From: Geobacter sp.
Lineage (GTDB): Bacteria; Desulfobacterota; Desulfuromonadia; Geobacterales; Pseudopelobacteraceae
Direction: 5' to 3'
Assembly (NCBI GenBank): GCA_009684515.1
Contig: WKKS01000010.1
Coordinates: 1-64,000, forward strand
Length of the DNA stretch: 64,000 nt
Under the pieces are notes generated by a model. That model was given only the letters and a program-made list of their open reading frames with translations, ran no database searches and was not told the DNA's origin. This document shows, in pieces, positions 49,321 through 58,185 of the stretch; within the stretch, counting starts at the first letter, position 1; every line of letters starts with the position of its first letter. Both the position numbers and the translations under genes were made by a program.

Positions 49321-49776
49321 ATGAATCGTTTTCTTGCAGCAACGTCAGCAGCATTCGCCATGATACTGCTGTCAACTCTCTTCTGCTTCGCAGCCGAGCC
49401 ATTTGCGGTCATCACTCCCCAGCAACTGAAAGCTATGTTGGATAATAAAGAGTCCGTGACGGTCGTCATCGACTCCAGGAGCAGAGCTGAATACGATCAG
49501 GCGCATATACCTGGCGCAAAGAGTCTGCCACTTCACCGGATGACCGCTGACCTGAGCCAGCTTGGTCCACACAACGATTCAAAGCTGGTTTTCTACTGCA
49601 GCGGCTCCACCTGAGGACAGAGCTACCAGGCAGCGCGTGCCGCTGCCAATGCAGGTTATGCATATCTGTTTGTTCTGGAGAACGGTCTGCCGGGGTGGGA
49701 AAAGGCCGGAATGCCGACAGAGCGACTGAAGCAGCCTTCCACTCCAAAGATTATTTCTAACGATACAGTCAAATGA
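49321..49776 (+). CDS. Selenocysteine-containing rhodanese (UGA read-through at 49612-49614)
   Basis: A single-domain exported sulfurtransferase. The frame starts at ATG 49321 (GGAGGG upstream) with a signal peptide (about 1-25, ending CFAA). VVIDSRSRAEYDQAHIPGA is near residue 50, and the active loop reads FYCSGST-U-GQSYQAARA, with an in-frame TGA as residue 98. Reading on gives the normal C-terminal rhodanese half (GYAYLFVLENGLPGWEKAGMP), and the frame ends at TGA 49774, overlapping the next ATG. Total length is 151 residues. A SECIS-like hairpin follows the UGA at 49629-49647. Rhodanese-like selenoproteins are known in this bacterial group. Stopping at 49614 would remove a third of the fold. 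Confidence 0.88.
49629..49647 (+). promoter_or_regulatory. Bacterial SECIS-like hairpin
   Basis: Perfect 7-bp stem GGCAGCG / CGCTGCC with a CGTGC loop carrying a G at its second position. The loop begins 22 bases after the UGA, within the distance expected for SelB-dependent recoding. It lies inside the coding region, as bacterial SECIS elements do. Confidence 0.75.
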
Positions 49777-50372
49777 AAGACTTCATCAACAGCCGACGCC
49801 ACTGGATTTTCGATCTGGATGGCACTCTTACCGTCGCAGTCCACGACTTCGCCGCCATCCGCAGGGAACTTTGCATTCCGGACGGTTCCGACATCCTGGG
49901 GCACCTGGATTCACTTCCTGGCCGGGAAGCCGCCCCACTCCACCAGCGCCTGCAGGAGATTGAACTGGAACTGTCACACCTGACCGGAGCGGCAACCGGC
50001 GCCTTGCGGTTGATCGCGGAGCTTTACGACCGAGGGGCATCGCTGGGAATATTAACCCGCAACACCAGGGAAAATGCCCTTCGTACACTGGAGTTGGTCG
50101 GTTTGGGCGGATTTTTCGAAGTTGAATACGTTCTGGGGCGCGACGAAGCCGTTCCAAAACCGGATCCGGACGGAATCCAGAGGCTGGCTGAATTGTGGGA
50201 AACGGAACCTTCTGAAGTAGTGATGGTGGGGGATTATCTGTACGACCTGCAGGCCGGACGTTCAGCCGGGGCCATGACGGTTCACATCGATACAGCCGGT
50301 GAGTTCCGCTGGCCGGATCTCGCCGATCTTACCATAGAGTCACTGGAAGAAATCATGCTTCATCTTGAATAA
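49773..50372 (+). CDS. HAD-superfamily phosphatase (phosphoglycolate phosphatase-like)
   Basis: A 199-residue HAD hydrolase. The nucleophile motif FDLDGTLTV is near residue 15, motif II ILTRNTREN near residue 91, the Lys in EAVPKPDPDGI near residue 128, and the metal-binding VVMVGDYLYDLQAG near residue 150. The small cap inserted after motif I matches the phosphoglycolate phosphatase/PpaX group. The substrate is not determined. Its start overlaps the stop of the selenocysteine rhodanese (ATGA), which makes translational coupling likely and supports the longer rhodanese frame: without read-through the gap would be 158 bases. Confidence 0.88.
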   Translation: MKDFINSRRHWIFDLDGTLTVAVHDFAAIRRELCIPDGSDILGHLDSLPGREAAPLHQRLQEIELELSHLTGAATGALRLIAELYDRGASLGILTRNTRENALRTLELVGLGGFFEVEYVLGRDEAVPKPDPDGIQRLAELWETEPSEVVMVGDYLYDLQAGRSAGAMTVHIDTAGEFRWPDLADLTIESLEEIMLHLE

Positions 50373-50398
50373 CCGAATGACCCGAACCTTGTGAAGAT

Positions 50399-51112
50399 CT
50401 ACAAGTCCACAAAGTAACGGTTTTTACCTCCCTGTTTGGCATATTGCAGCGCATGATCGGCACGCGTGACACATTCGTAGAGCGTCTGTCCATGCCTGAG
50501 CTCGCTCAATCCAAGACTGACTGTTATGCGAATCCCGGGTTTGTGGGCCTTGAACTCGGTCATCATGATTGATTCGTGCACCTTTCTGGCAACGGTTTCC
50601 GCCCCCTCGATATCAGTCTCCGACAGCAGGAAGAGGAACTCTTCTCCTCCCCAGCGGGCACAGACATCCTCGTTTCGAATGCACCCCATCAGAACCCGCG
50701 CCACTTCCACCAGCACATCATCACCGGCGTTGAAACCATACAGATCGTTGACCCGCTTGAAATTATCCAGATCCGCCAGTATGACTGAAAAGGTTCTGCC
50801 ATGTCGTTCGGCACGACTGTACTCACGCTCGATTTTTTCCATGACGTCGCGACGGCTTGCCAGACCGGTCATCGGGTCAGTCCGCCCGGCCCGCTCAAGC
50901 GATCGATTCATCTCGGCCAACTGATCATTCAAGCTGCTTTTTTCTTTTTCCAGCAGATCCAGTCGGCGTTTAACACCGCAGTACTCGTCATACAGTAGCC
51001 GGTATTCCGGCATCAGCAAATTTCCGTCTAATCTTCTGTCCGAAGCAATCTGCTCAAAGTGGACACTATGATCACCACGGCGAATTTGCGATTTTTTGTT
51101 ATGGGTAGTCAT
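50399..51112 (-). CDS. Diguanylate cyclase, GGDEF domain
   Basis: A 237-residue protein that should make cyclic-di-GMP. The N-terminal 60 residues are followed by a coiled coil (about 48-72). The GGDEF domain (about 75-235) starts DPMTGLASRRDVMEKIE and carries active-site RWGGEEFLFLL near residue 152. An RNED inhibitory-site motif lies five residues before the GGEEF. The Lys/Asp positions for GTP binding (DLDNFKRVND) are intact, so it is likely active and product-inhibited. No membrane segment is visible. It is convergent with the HAD gene 26 bases away. Confidence 0.92.
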   Translation of the reverse strand: MTTHNKKSQIRRGDHSVHFEQIASDRRLDGNLLMPEYRLLYDEYCGVKRRLDLLEKEKSSLNDQLAEMNRSLERAGRTDPMTGLASRRDVMEKIEREYSRAERHGRTFSVILADLDNFKRVNDLYGFNAGDDVLVEVARVLMGCIRNEDVCARWGGEEFLFLLSETDIEGAETVARKVHESIMMTEFKAHKPGIRITVSLGLSELRHGQTLYECVTRADHALQYAKQGGKNRYFVDL

Positions 51113-51269
51113 GACAGGTTCCTTTGATCTGGCTTCGCTGCCCGGAAACCGGACGATTTATCAAGGTTCACTTATACACCATGAAAACATTATTTTCCAC
51201 TAACTAGACACTCCCGGTTCAGGCAGAATATCAAATGCTGATGGCCTGGCAATCCGGCTTGACACAGAA

Positions 51270-51314
51270 AAGCCGCATGAAAGCAGCGCAAACAAACGCT
51301 GCTCCATGCGGCTT
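51270..51314 (-). terminator. Strong intrinsic terminator after gap
   Basis: A two-part stem (AAGCCGCATG and AGCAGCG pairing with their complements, one or two bases bulged between) and an 8-base loop. On the reverse strand it is followed by TTCTGTG. It lies 28 bases past the GAPDH stop codon. Confidence 0.85.
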
Positions 51315-51341
51315 CAATACTTTCGGACCAATTACTGTCAG

Positions 51342-52784
51342 CTAGGGGAGTGCCGGTAGTTCGATTCCGGCCATTTTCTGCACCATCCTGACAACCTGGC
51401 AGCTGTAGCCGAATTCGTTATCGTACCAGACGTACAGCACGCAACGGTTCCCCTGGGCAATGGTAGCCAGTGAATCGACCACACCCGCATGGCGCGAGCC
51501 GACAAAATCGCTGGAGACGACTTCAGGTGAGTTGGTGAAGTCAATCTGATTCTGCAACGGCGAATCAAGCGAAATATTGCGGAGATAGCTGTTAACGGTC
51601 TGGACATCGACTTCCTGGCCCAGCTCCAGATTCAGAATCGCCAGCGATACGTTGGGAGTCGGAACACGGATCGCGTTGCCGGTCAGCTTACCGGCCAGGT
51701 CGGGAATAACCTTGGAGACCGCTTTGGCGGCGCCGGTTTCGGTGATAACCATGTTCAGAGGGGCACTGCGTCCGCGGCGGGAGGCTTTGTGATAGTTGTC
51801 GATCAGGTTCTGGTCGTTGGTATAGGAGTGGCAGGTTTCCATATGGGCGTGGACAATGCCGAAACGGTCATTGATGGCCTTCATCACCGGAACGATGGCG
51901 TTGGTAGTGCAGCTGGCAGCCGAGAAGATTTTTTCCTGTGGCGTGATCAGCTCGTTATTGACCCCGGCCACCACGTTGGGGATATCCCCCTTGCCCGGCG
52001 CGGTCAGGATAACCTTCGAGATTCCCACTGACTTCAGATGTTTGCCAAGTCCTTCGCGGTCGCGCCATTTGCCGGTGTTGTCGATCAGAATCGCGTCATT
52101 GATGCCATACTGGGTGTAATCGACCTGGTCGGGTGCATCGGCATAAATGATCCGGATCATGTTGCCGTTTGCAATAATCGCGTTGGCTTCCTCGTCAACG
52201 GTGATAATTCCGTTAAACTGCCCGTGAATCGAATCGCGGCGCAGCAGGCTGGCGCGCTTTTGCAGGTCATCCGCACTACCCTTGCGCACAACAGCCGCCC
52301 TGATCCTGATTTTTTCACCGCTGCCGGCTTTTTCAATCAGAATGCGGGCCAACAGGCGGCCGATGCGGCCAAAACCGTAAAGCACGATATCCTGTGGTTC
52401 TGTGCGTAATGCGGTGCGCCCTGTGTTGACGTTTGCCAGCTCGTTGCGGACAAACTCGTCAACCGAGAGCTGACCGGCCTGTTTTTTGTATTTAACCGTC
52501 AACTTGCCGATATCGACTCTGGCCGGCGCCAGATCGAGCTTGCCCATCACTTCCAGCAACGGAAAGGTTTCCAGAGCCGAAAGTTCCGTATCAAGGATCA
52601 GGCGGGCAAAACGGTGGGCCTTGAGAATGTCGATTACGGAACAATGTACCAATGAACGCCCGTAAACGGTCGGAACTATATTGTGATCGCGATAAAGTCT
52701 GCCGATGATCGGCAGCATCTGCTCTGCACAAGCCTCATGATTTTTCCACTCGGTCAGGTAACTGGTTTGCTTGTCTACATCCAT
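51342..52784 (-). CDS. gap: Glyceraldehyde-3-phosphate dehydrogenase, long (480-residue) form
   Basis: Glycolytic/gluconeogenic enzyme. The NAD-binding GFGRIGRLLARI is near residue 152, and the catalytic Cys lies in SAASCTTNAIVPVM near residue 288. Substrate-binding HSYTNDQNLIDN follows, then a C-terminal YDNEFGYSCQVVRM. The N-terminal extension of about 125 residues (MDVDKQTSYLTEWKNHEACA onward) sets this form apart from the usual 335-residue enzymes and is known in several proteobacteria. GGAGGTATG lies before the start. It stands alone between the GGDEF gene and the Ehr-type operon, with a strong terminator behind it. Confidence 0.95.
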   Translation of the reverse strand: MDVDKQTSYLTEWKNHEACAEQMLPIIGRLYRDHNIVPTVYGRSLVHCSVIDILKAHRFARLILDTELSALETFPLLEVMGKLDLAPARVDIGKLTVKYKKQAGQLSVDEFVRNELANVNTGRTALRTEPQDIVLYGFGRIGRLLARILIEKAGSGEKIRIRAAVVRKGSADDLQKRASLLRRDSIHGQFNGIITVDEEANAIIANGNMIRIIYADAPDQVDYTQYGINDAILIDNTGKWRDREGLGKHLKSVGISKVILTAPGKGDIPNVVAGVNNELITPQEKIFSAASCTTNAIVPVMKAINDRFGIVHAHMETCHSYTNDQNLIDNYHKASRRGRSAPLNMVITETGAAKAVSKVIPDLAGKLTGNAIRVPTPNVSLAILNLELGQEVDVQTVNSYLRNISLDSPLQNQIDFTNSPEVVSSDFVGSRHAGVVDSLATIAQGNRCVLYVWYDNEFGYSCQVVRMVQKMAGIELPALP

Positions 52785-52869
52785 TTAACATACCTCCACA
52801 TTATAAATTTAGTGTTCACCAACAAATTGAATTGATGTCAGAGCACCATTGTAAACGATAACTATAATA

Positions 52870-53628
52870 TCAATGGATCTTTTTCACCAGCCTTAAAAGG
52901 CCATCCAGGATAGTCAAGGGAGCGGGCGGACAGCCTGGAATATACAGATCGACCGGCAACAGACCGTCAGCGCCGTTATGTACCTCGGCGTGATCCTTGA
53001 ATGGTCCGCCGTTGATGGCGCAGGCGCCCGCCACGATCACCAGCTTCGGCTCAGGTACGGCGGCGTAGGTATCCAGAAGCGCCAGCCTCATGTTTTCGCT
53101 GACCGGTCCGGTCACGAACAGCCCGTCGGCGTGCCGGGGGCTGGCCACAAACTGTATTCCAAATCGCCCCAGGTCCCAGCCTATGGTTGAGAGTACGTTG
53201 GTATCGGCCTCGCAGGCATTGCAGCCGCCAGCGCTTACCTCCCGCAACTTTAGTGAACGTCCGAACAGCCGCAATAACTCTCCTTCAAGTCCGCTGGCCG
53301 GCTGGAACTCTTTGCCCGATTCAACGATCAACCCCTCACGGCTGCGGCTCGCCAGAACGGCATCATTACTGAAGCTGACAGCGTCATTGGGACAGGCCCG
53401 GCTGCAATCGCCGCAGAACAGGCATTTGCCCATATCGAGAGTCAGTTGCCCTTCCGCAGAAATGGCGCCGTAGGGGCAGGCCTCGACGCATGCTTTGCAG
53501 CCACCGGCACAGCGACCGCCGTCCAACTGAGGCAGGCCGCGAAACCTGGGGGGGAGCGGTAGCGGTGCATCGGGATAAGCCATGGTGCGATGTCCCTGGC
53601 GGTAACGTTCAAGGATGGCTTTTATCAT
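52870..53628 (-). CDS. ehrS: Ehr-type complex small subunit, ferredoxin-NuoB-like fusion
   Basis: A 252-residue Fe-S protein of an Ech-related membrane complex. The N-terminal third holds two [4Fe-4S] motifs (CAGGCKACVEACP near residue 40 and CLFCGDCSRACP near residue 70), like the separate EchF/HyfH or NuoI subunit. The rest is NuoB/HyfI-like with cluster ligands in GCNACEAD (about 138), VAGACAING (about 203) and IPGCPPAPLTI (about 231). The fusion puts ferredoxin and small subunit on one chain. It follows the large subunit by 19 bases and is the last gene of the operon. The symbol follows Ehr naming used for Geobacter and is given with moderate certainty. Confidence 0.85.
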   Translation of the reverse strand: MIKAILERYRQGHRTMAYPDAPLPLPPRFRGLPQLDGGRCAGGCKACVEACPYGAISAEGQLTLDMGKCLFCGDCSRACPNDAVSFSNDAVLASRSREGLIVESGKEFQPASGLEGELLRLFGRSLKLREVSAGGCNACEADTNVLSTIGWDLGRFGIQFVASPRHADGLFVTGPVSENMRLALLDTYAAVPEPKLVIVAGACAINGGPFKDHAEVHNGADGLLPVDLYIPGCPPAPLTILDGLLRLVKKIH

Positions 53629-53647
53629 ACGGACTCCGGATCAGGCT

Positions 53648-55174
53648 TCACAGGTCGAAGCCGCAGTACGACAGGTTGAAACTCTTGTTGCAAAGAGGAA
53701 AATCGGATATTTGCTGATTGCGCAGCGCCAGGGCCAATCCGGTCCAGTTATGGAATGACGGGTCGGTAATCTTGTAGCATTCGAAGTGCCCCGCATCATC
53801 GGTCAGCGCCAGATGGCAGATTTCTCCGCGCCACCCCTCGGTCAGCGCCACGGCACAGCTGTTGGCGGAGAGTTTTCCACCCGACTGGTTACGGTACCCG
53901 CCGCCACGGGGCAGATGACTTAGCTGTTCGACGATAAAATCAAGCGAGCGTTCGATCTCCAGCCAGCGCACCATCGCACGGGCGTAGACATCACAGCTGG
54001 TTGCGGTTATGACCGGTATCTGACTCATGCGGAAAATCCCGAAGGGGTGGTCGCGGCGCACATCCCGGTTCAGGCCGCAGGCGCGGGCCGCAGGACCGAC
54101 CAGACCGATTTCGCGGGCATCGGTTTCTTTAAGCTGGCCGACCCCTTCCAGGCGGGCCATGACCGACTGGGTACTCCAGAGCAGTGCAACGGCGCCGGCC
54201 AGATCCACCCGCACATTTTCCAGACGTTTCAGAATTTCATCAGCAATGTCCTGGTCACAATCATATCCGAGGCCGCCCGGCCGGAGCAGTCCGCGCCCGA
54301 AGCGGCTGCCGCACAGCAATGCCGTCATATTCAGAAAATCGCCCCTGATCCGGCCACAGAACGAGGCTGTCGGCAGATAGCCGACGTCCCCGGCGATTGC
54401 TCCCAGATCACCGGTGTGATTGGCCAGCCGTTCCAGTTCCAGCGCAATTCCCCGCACAGCTTCGGCCCGCGGCGGAGCGTAGATTCCCTCCAGCGACTCC
54501 ATGTTGATGCAGTAGGCCTGGCCATGAGCAATGGTCGTGTCGCCCGCAATCGTCTCCATCAGGTGCATGGTTCGTGGCGAGGGCCCGCCGATCAGGGTCC
54601 GCTCGATGCCGCGATGCTGGAAACCCAGTGCTATTTCCAGATGGAAGACCTCTTCACCATGGCACTGAAAACGGAAATGCCCCGGTTCGATAATCCCGGC
54701 ATGCACCGGACCGACCGCGACTTCATGGACCTCGTCACCCTCAACCCGGTAATAATCCATGACACCTGCCAGCAGGCCGCCGCCATCACTGTCATGCCAG
54801 ACCCCTTCCCCATCGCATAAAGGTTTCTGAAATCGAACCGGCTTGAACCAGGGATGTCCCTCGGGCCGCACCAGACATTGTTCGGCAATCTCCCTTTCAA
54901 AAAGGTGCAGCTGGGGAGAGATTCTGGTCAACGACGGAAAGGTTTTGCCAACCAGAGTCGAGGCGATTCCCAGCACCCCGCTGCTGCCACGGGAGGACAT
55001 GATGCAGTAGAGCGTGGCACCGCCCGCCGTTGGAACGCCGCAATAGGAGCAAACCCGCCAACCACCCCGGATGGAATCAACAACACCCTGAAAAAAGGTG
55101 TCATTGTCCAGCAGCGGTATTTCACTCCGCGCAAACGAGGCGCCGTTATAAAAAGTCTTCATTCCGAAACTCAT
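53648..55174 (-). CDS. ehrL: Ehr-type complex large subunit lacking NiFe ligands
   Basis: A 508-residue NuoCD/HyfG-like protein. Residues about 1-125 match the NuoC-like part and the remainder the 49-kDa part (FQHRGIERTLIGG near residue 190). In true [NiFe] hydrogenases the next helix holds RxCGxC. Here it reads METIAGDTTIAHGQAYC near residue 210. The C-terminal DPCxxC is DPSFHNW near residue 470. All four nickel-binding Cys are therefore absent. This is the defining trait of the energy-converting-hydrogenase-related (Ehr) complexes noted in Geobacter, whose substrate is unknown. The start overlaps the HyfF-like gene (ATGA). Confidence 0.88.
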   Translation of the reverse strand: MSFGMKTFYNGASFARSEIPLLDNDTFFQGVVDSIRGGWRVCSYCGVPTAGGATLYCIMSSRGSSGVLGIASTLVGKTFPSLTRISPQLHLFEREIAEQCLVRPEGHPWFKPVRFQKPLCDGEGVWHDSDGGGLLAGVMDYYRVEGDEVHEVAVGPVHAGIIEPGHFRFQCHGEEVFHLEIALGFQHRGIERTLIGGPSPRTMHLMETIAGDTTIAHGQAYCINMESLEGIYAPPRAEAVRGIALELERLANHTGDLGAIAGDVGYLPTASFCGRIRGDFLNMTALLCGSRFGRGLLRPGGLGYDCDQDIADEILKRLENVRVDLAGAVALLWSTQSVMARLEGVGQLKETDAREIGLVGPAARACGLNRDVRRDHPFGIFRMSQIPVITATSCDVYARAMVRWLEIERSLDFIVEQLSHLPRGGGYRNQSGGKLSANSCAVALTEGWRGEICHLALTDDAGHFECYKITDPSFHNWTGLALALRNQQISDFPLCNKSFNLSYCGFDL

Positions 55175-56604
55175 GGCTGCACCGCCAGCAAGGCCGTCGC
55201 TTCATTCAGCAAAGTCAGCAGTGGCGCAGGTATCCAGACTCCCAGCATAAAAACCAGCAGCATCAGACCGAGCGGCGGCCCGACCGTCCAGAGCGAATCA
55301 CGGTAGGAGGTGGACTCGCAATCCACAGGAACTTCTCCCATAACCATCGGCAGGACGGTCAGGGCCATACCGATAAAGATGATTGCCAGACAGACAATAA
55401 AGAACAGGCCGACCATGGCACGCCCCTGGATGAAGGCGCTGCTGACAATCGTAAATTCACTGATGAACAGGGCAAAGGGGGGCGAACCGGTAATGGCGAT
55501 GAAACCGGCCATAAAAAGCGCGCCGGACCATGGCAGTCGCCTCAGAACTCCCTTGACATGCGCACTGCTTTTGCTGTTGTAGGAACGATGAATATTTCCG
55601 GAGGTCAGGAACATGACCCCTTTGGCCAGGCTGTTGGCAAAGATATGAAACAGCGCCCCGAAGACCGCCCTCCCCCCAAGTCCCAGCGCCACCGCCATGA
55701 TGCCGACATGTTCAACGCTGGAATAGGCCAGCATCCGTTTGAAATCCGCCTGACGGGCCATGAAGATCGCGGCGCAGAGCATCGAGAGCAACCCCATCGC
55801 AACCAGGGCATTTTGAAAGAAGATAATTTCCTTTGTGGCAAGGCAGAGTTGATAAACCCGCAGCAGCGCCAGGAACGCCAGATTGACCAATCCCCCGGCC
55901 AGCATGGCCCCCACCAGTCCGGGCGCTTCGCCGTAGGCATCCGGCTTCCAGCTGTGCAACGGAGCCAGACCCATCTTTGAACCGAATCCGACCAGCAGAA
56001 AAACAAAAGCGGCATGCACCCACCCCGATGAAAGCTGACCAGCATCACGAATCAGATCATCCAGCAGCAGCGACGGCTCCACTTTGGCAACAATCGTGGC
56101 ATAAGCCAGGAAATATAGGCCGATCAGCGCCAGAGCCACTCCGACCGAGCAGATCAGAAGGTACTTCCAGGTGGCCTCGATCGAACGTGCATTGCGGTTG
56201 AAGTAGATCAGCGGCGCCATCGAGATCGTGGTAATTTCCAGCGCCACCCACATCAACCCCAGGTGGTGGGTGATGGTAACCAGCGAGGCTGCCGACAGGC
56301 AGATCAGCATGCCGACACAGATCGTGCGGTTGGAGCGCTCACGACGATAGAAGAGATAGCCGATTGAATAAATGGCACAAAACAGGAACAGGACACTGGT
56401 GCTGAGAAGGACAATCTTGCCGAGTGCATCCAGAACGAACCAACCGCCTGCCGAAGTGGGGGGAGTGTCGAGCAGCAGTTGCACCGTAATGGCCAGATGC
56501 GCAAACGCAAACAGCGAAAAAATCTTGGGGCGGAGCCGGTCAAATGGGATCAGCCAGGTAACGGCGGCACCGACAAGCGGCAGCATTATCAACGCGGCAA
56601 GCAT
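55171..56604 (-). CDS. HyfF/NuoN-like proton-translocating membrane subunit
   Basis: A 477-residue antiporter-like membrane protein of about fourteen helices. The conserved Lys/Glu core of the family is present: TWKYLLICSVGVALALIG near residue 145, SKMGLAPLHSWKPDAYGEAPG near residue 208, and KRMLAYSSVEHVGIMAVALG near residue 287. It corresponds to HyfF/NuoN within group-4 hydrogenase-like complexes and would pump ions. GAGGAG precedes the start. It sits 4 bases after the HyfE-like gene and overlaps the large-subunit gene by 4 bases, so the order from here on is tight. Confidence 0.88.
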   Translation of the reverse strand: MLAALIMLPLVGAAVTWLIPFDRLRPKIFSLFAFAHLAITVQLLLDTPPTSAGGWFVLDALGKIVLLSTSVLFLFCAIYSIGYLFYRRERSNRTICVGMLICLSAASLVTITHHLGLMWVALEITTISMAPLIYFNRNARSIEATWKYLLICSVGVALALIGLYFLAYATIVAKVEPSLLLDDLIRDAGQLSSGWVHAAFVFLLVGFGSKMGLAPLHSWKPDAYGEAPGLVGAMLAGGLVNLAFLALLRVYQLCLATKEIIFFQNALVAMGLLSMLCAAIFMARQADFKRMLAYSSVEHVGIMAVALGLGGRAVFGALFHIFANSLAKGVMFLTSGNIHRSYNSKSSAHVKGVLRRLPWSGALFMAGFIAITGSPPFALFISEFTIVSSAFIQGRAMVGLFFIVCLAIIFIGMALTVLPMVMGEVPVDCESTSYRDSLWTVGPPLGLMLLVFMLGVWIPAPLLTLLNEATALLAVQP

Positions 56605-56608
56605 GGAT

Positions 56609-57250
56609 CTACTCCTCTTTCAGGGAGGTAAGGCGCGAGGTATCCAGTGATGAAAACTCACGGTTGATCTGGTTCAGAACGATCCCCATTACAAAGGTTC
56701 CCACCAGCAGGTCAAGCAGGACACCGGCCTCAACCATGACCGGCATGGCTTCGGCCAGCAGCAGACCGAAGATGAAGATACCGTTTTCCAGCATCAGATA
56801 ACCGACCACCTGGGTGATCGCCTTGCGGCGGGTCGTCAGAATCAGAAAACCGCTCATCATGGTCGCAATCGATGCCGGTACGAATATGTAATTCTGGTGT
56901 TCCGGATAAAGCGGCAGTTTACCGGCAAAGCCGAACGACAGTGCCGTAAAAAGCGCCCCCAATAGCAGTGTCGGCACATAACCCAGAAACGGCTCCATTT
57001 CGCGTTTAATCTCGGCTGAGCGGACAGCCCGGTTGAGCAGCAGCGGTATCACAAAACCTTTGGCGGCGATTATTACGACCGTAATTCCGACCAGATGCCA
57101 CGAAAAGGGGTGAATCAGACCGGGAAGTATTCCCAGGATAACGCCTTGAGCCGCCACGGCCCGAATCGAAAAGACCAGACGGCTGGTCCCCAGCGAGATG
57201 AAGTTTATCAGCAGAACCAGCACCAGAAATTGATCGGCCAGAGATATCAT
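56609..57250 (-). CDS. HyfE-like membrane subunit
   Basis: A 213-residue membrane protein with six or seven hydrophobic helices, similar to HyfE of hydrogenase-4-type complexes; its middle resembles NuoK. Visible are VILGILPGLIHPFSWHLVGI near residue 35, PFLGYVPTLLLGALFTAL near residue 87, and VVGYLMLENGIFIFGLLLAE near residue 147 with the membrane Glu typical of NuoK. The spacing is 4 bases on either side, so it belongs to the Ehr-type operon. It is too short and divergent to name beyond the subunit class. Confidence 0.82.
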   Translation of the reverse strand: MISLADQFLVLVLLINFISLGTSRLVFSIRAVAAQGVILGILPGLIHPFSWHLVGITVVIIAAKGFVIPLLLNRAVRSAEIKREMEPFLGYVPTLLLGALFTALSFGFAGKLPLYPEHQNYIFVPASIATMMSGFLILTTRRKAITQVVGYLMLENGIFIFGLLLAEAMPVMVEAGVLLDLLVGTFVMGIVLNQINREFSSLDTSRLTSLKEE

Positions 57251-57254
57251 GACA

Positions 57255-58163
57255 TCACCGGATTACCAGAAGAGTGGAAAATGCTGCCAGGATGGTGGCG
57301 GCCACCAGCAACTGCGGGACGCGAACCAGTCTGAGGCGGGCCATTACGGATTCTACAACGCCAATTGCAACCGCCAATCCCAGCATTGAGGACATGAAGA
57401 CAACCCAGTCCAGGAGTGTGTTTCCGGTGGCAAACGGCAGCGCCAAACGGACAAAAAATGCCCCCAGCACAAACAGCTTGAGCGCGGCGGCATACTGAAC
57501 GATCGCAAAGGCAGGTCCGCTATGGTCCAGAACCATAACTTCATGGATCATGGTCAATTCAAGATGAGTATTCGGGTCATCAAAAGGAATCCGGCAGTTT
57601 TCGACCAGCAGCACGATGAACATGCCGCCGATCAGCAGCAGGAGGGAAGCACCGGCATACGACCAGACGACCGTGGTAACATTGGAGAGCATTTCCGAGA
57701 GCGAGTATGAACCTGACAGGCGCGACAGGGTAATCAGTGCAAAAAACAGGGTTGGTTCCGCCAGGCAGGAATAGGTCGCCTCGCGCGCCGCCCCCATCCC
57801 TTCGAAGCTGGAGCCGGTATCCAGGGCGGCCGCCATTGTAAAAAAGCGCCCCAAGGCAAACAGGTAGGCGTACAGGATCATATCGCCGGAAAATGAGATC
57901 GGCGCAGAATGATATCCAAGCGGAATCAGGAGTGCCGCAACCGCAGTAGTCGCCAGCGCCACAACCGGGCCGGCCCGGAAAATCCAGGTGGTGGTTGTGC
58001 TGAAAACGGTCCCTTTCCTGAGCAGTCGGAGGATATCGTAATACGGCTGCAAAAACGGAGCTCCGACCCGGCCGGCAAAAAGCGCCTTGGTTTTGCCGAT
58101 CACCCCCAGCAGCAAGGGGGGCATCAGCATTGCCAGAATTATATGTATGAATATATCAGTCAT
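57255..58163 (-). CDS. HyfC/NuoH-like membrane anchor subunit
   Basis: A 302-residue protein with about eight helices. It matches the NuoH/HyfC class, which joins the peripheral arm to the membrane pump. The loops carry the conserved acidic and Arg residues: KALFAGRVGAPFLQPYYDIL near residue 25, EGMGAAREATYSCLAEPTLF near residue 122, and NCRIPFDDPNTHLELTMIHE near residue 185. Start choice is uncertain: ATG 58163 has a weak GGGGA upstream, while GTG 58181 is also open and lies nearer the end of the preceding gene. Part of the Ehr-type operon. Confidence 0.85.
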   Translation of the reverse strand: MTDIFIHIILAMLMPPLLLGVIGKTKALFAGRVGAPFLQPYYDILRLLRKGTVFSTTTTWIFRAGPVVALATTAVAALLIPLGYHSAPISFSGDMILYAYLFALGRFFTMAAALDTGSSFEGMGAAREATYSCLAEPTLFFALITLSRLSGSYSLSEMLSNVTTVVWSYAGASLLLLIGGMFIVLLVENCRIPFDDPNTHLELTMIHEVMVLDHSGPAFAIVQYAAALKLFVLGAFFVRLALPFATGNTLLDWVVFMSSMLGLAVAIGVVESVMARLRLVRVPQLLVAATILAAFSTLLVIR

Positions 58164-58185
58164 ATCCGGTTTCCCCGGCACCCGG

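Noticed and set aside
49612-49614. Stop codon ending a truncated rhodanese gene (pseudogene)
   Set aside because: The frame continues cleanly with rhodanese sequence, a SECIS-like hairpin follows and the next gene overlaps the distal stop, so read-through is the better reading.
53648-55174. True group-4 [NiFe] hydrogenase large subunit
   Set aside because: Neither RxCGxC nor DPCxxC is present at the expected places.
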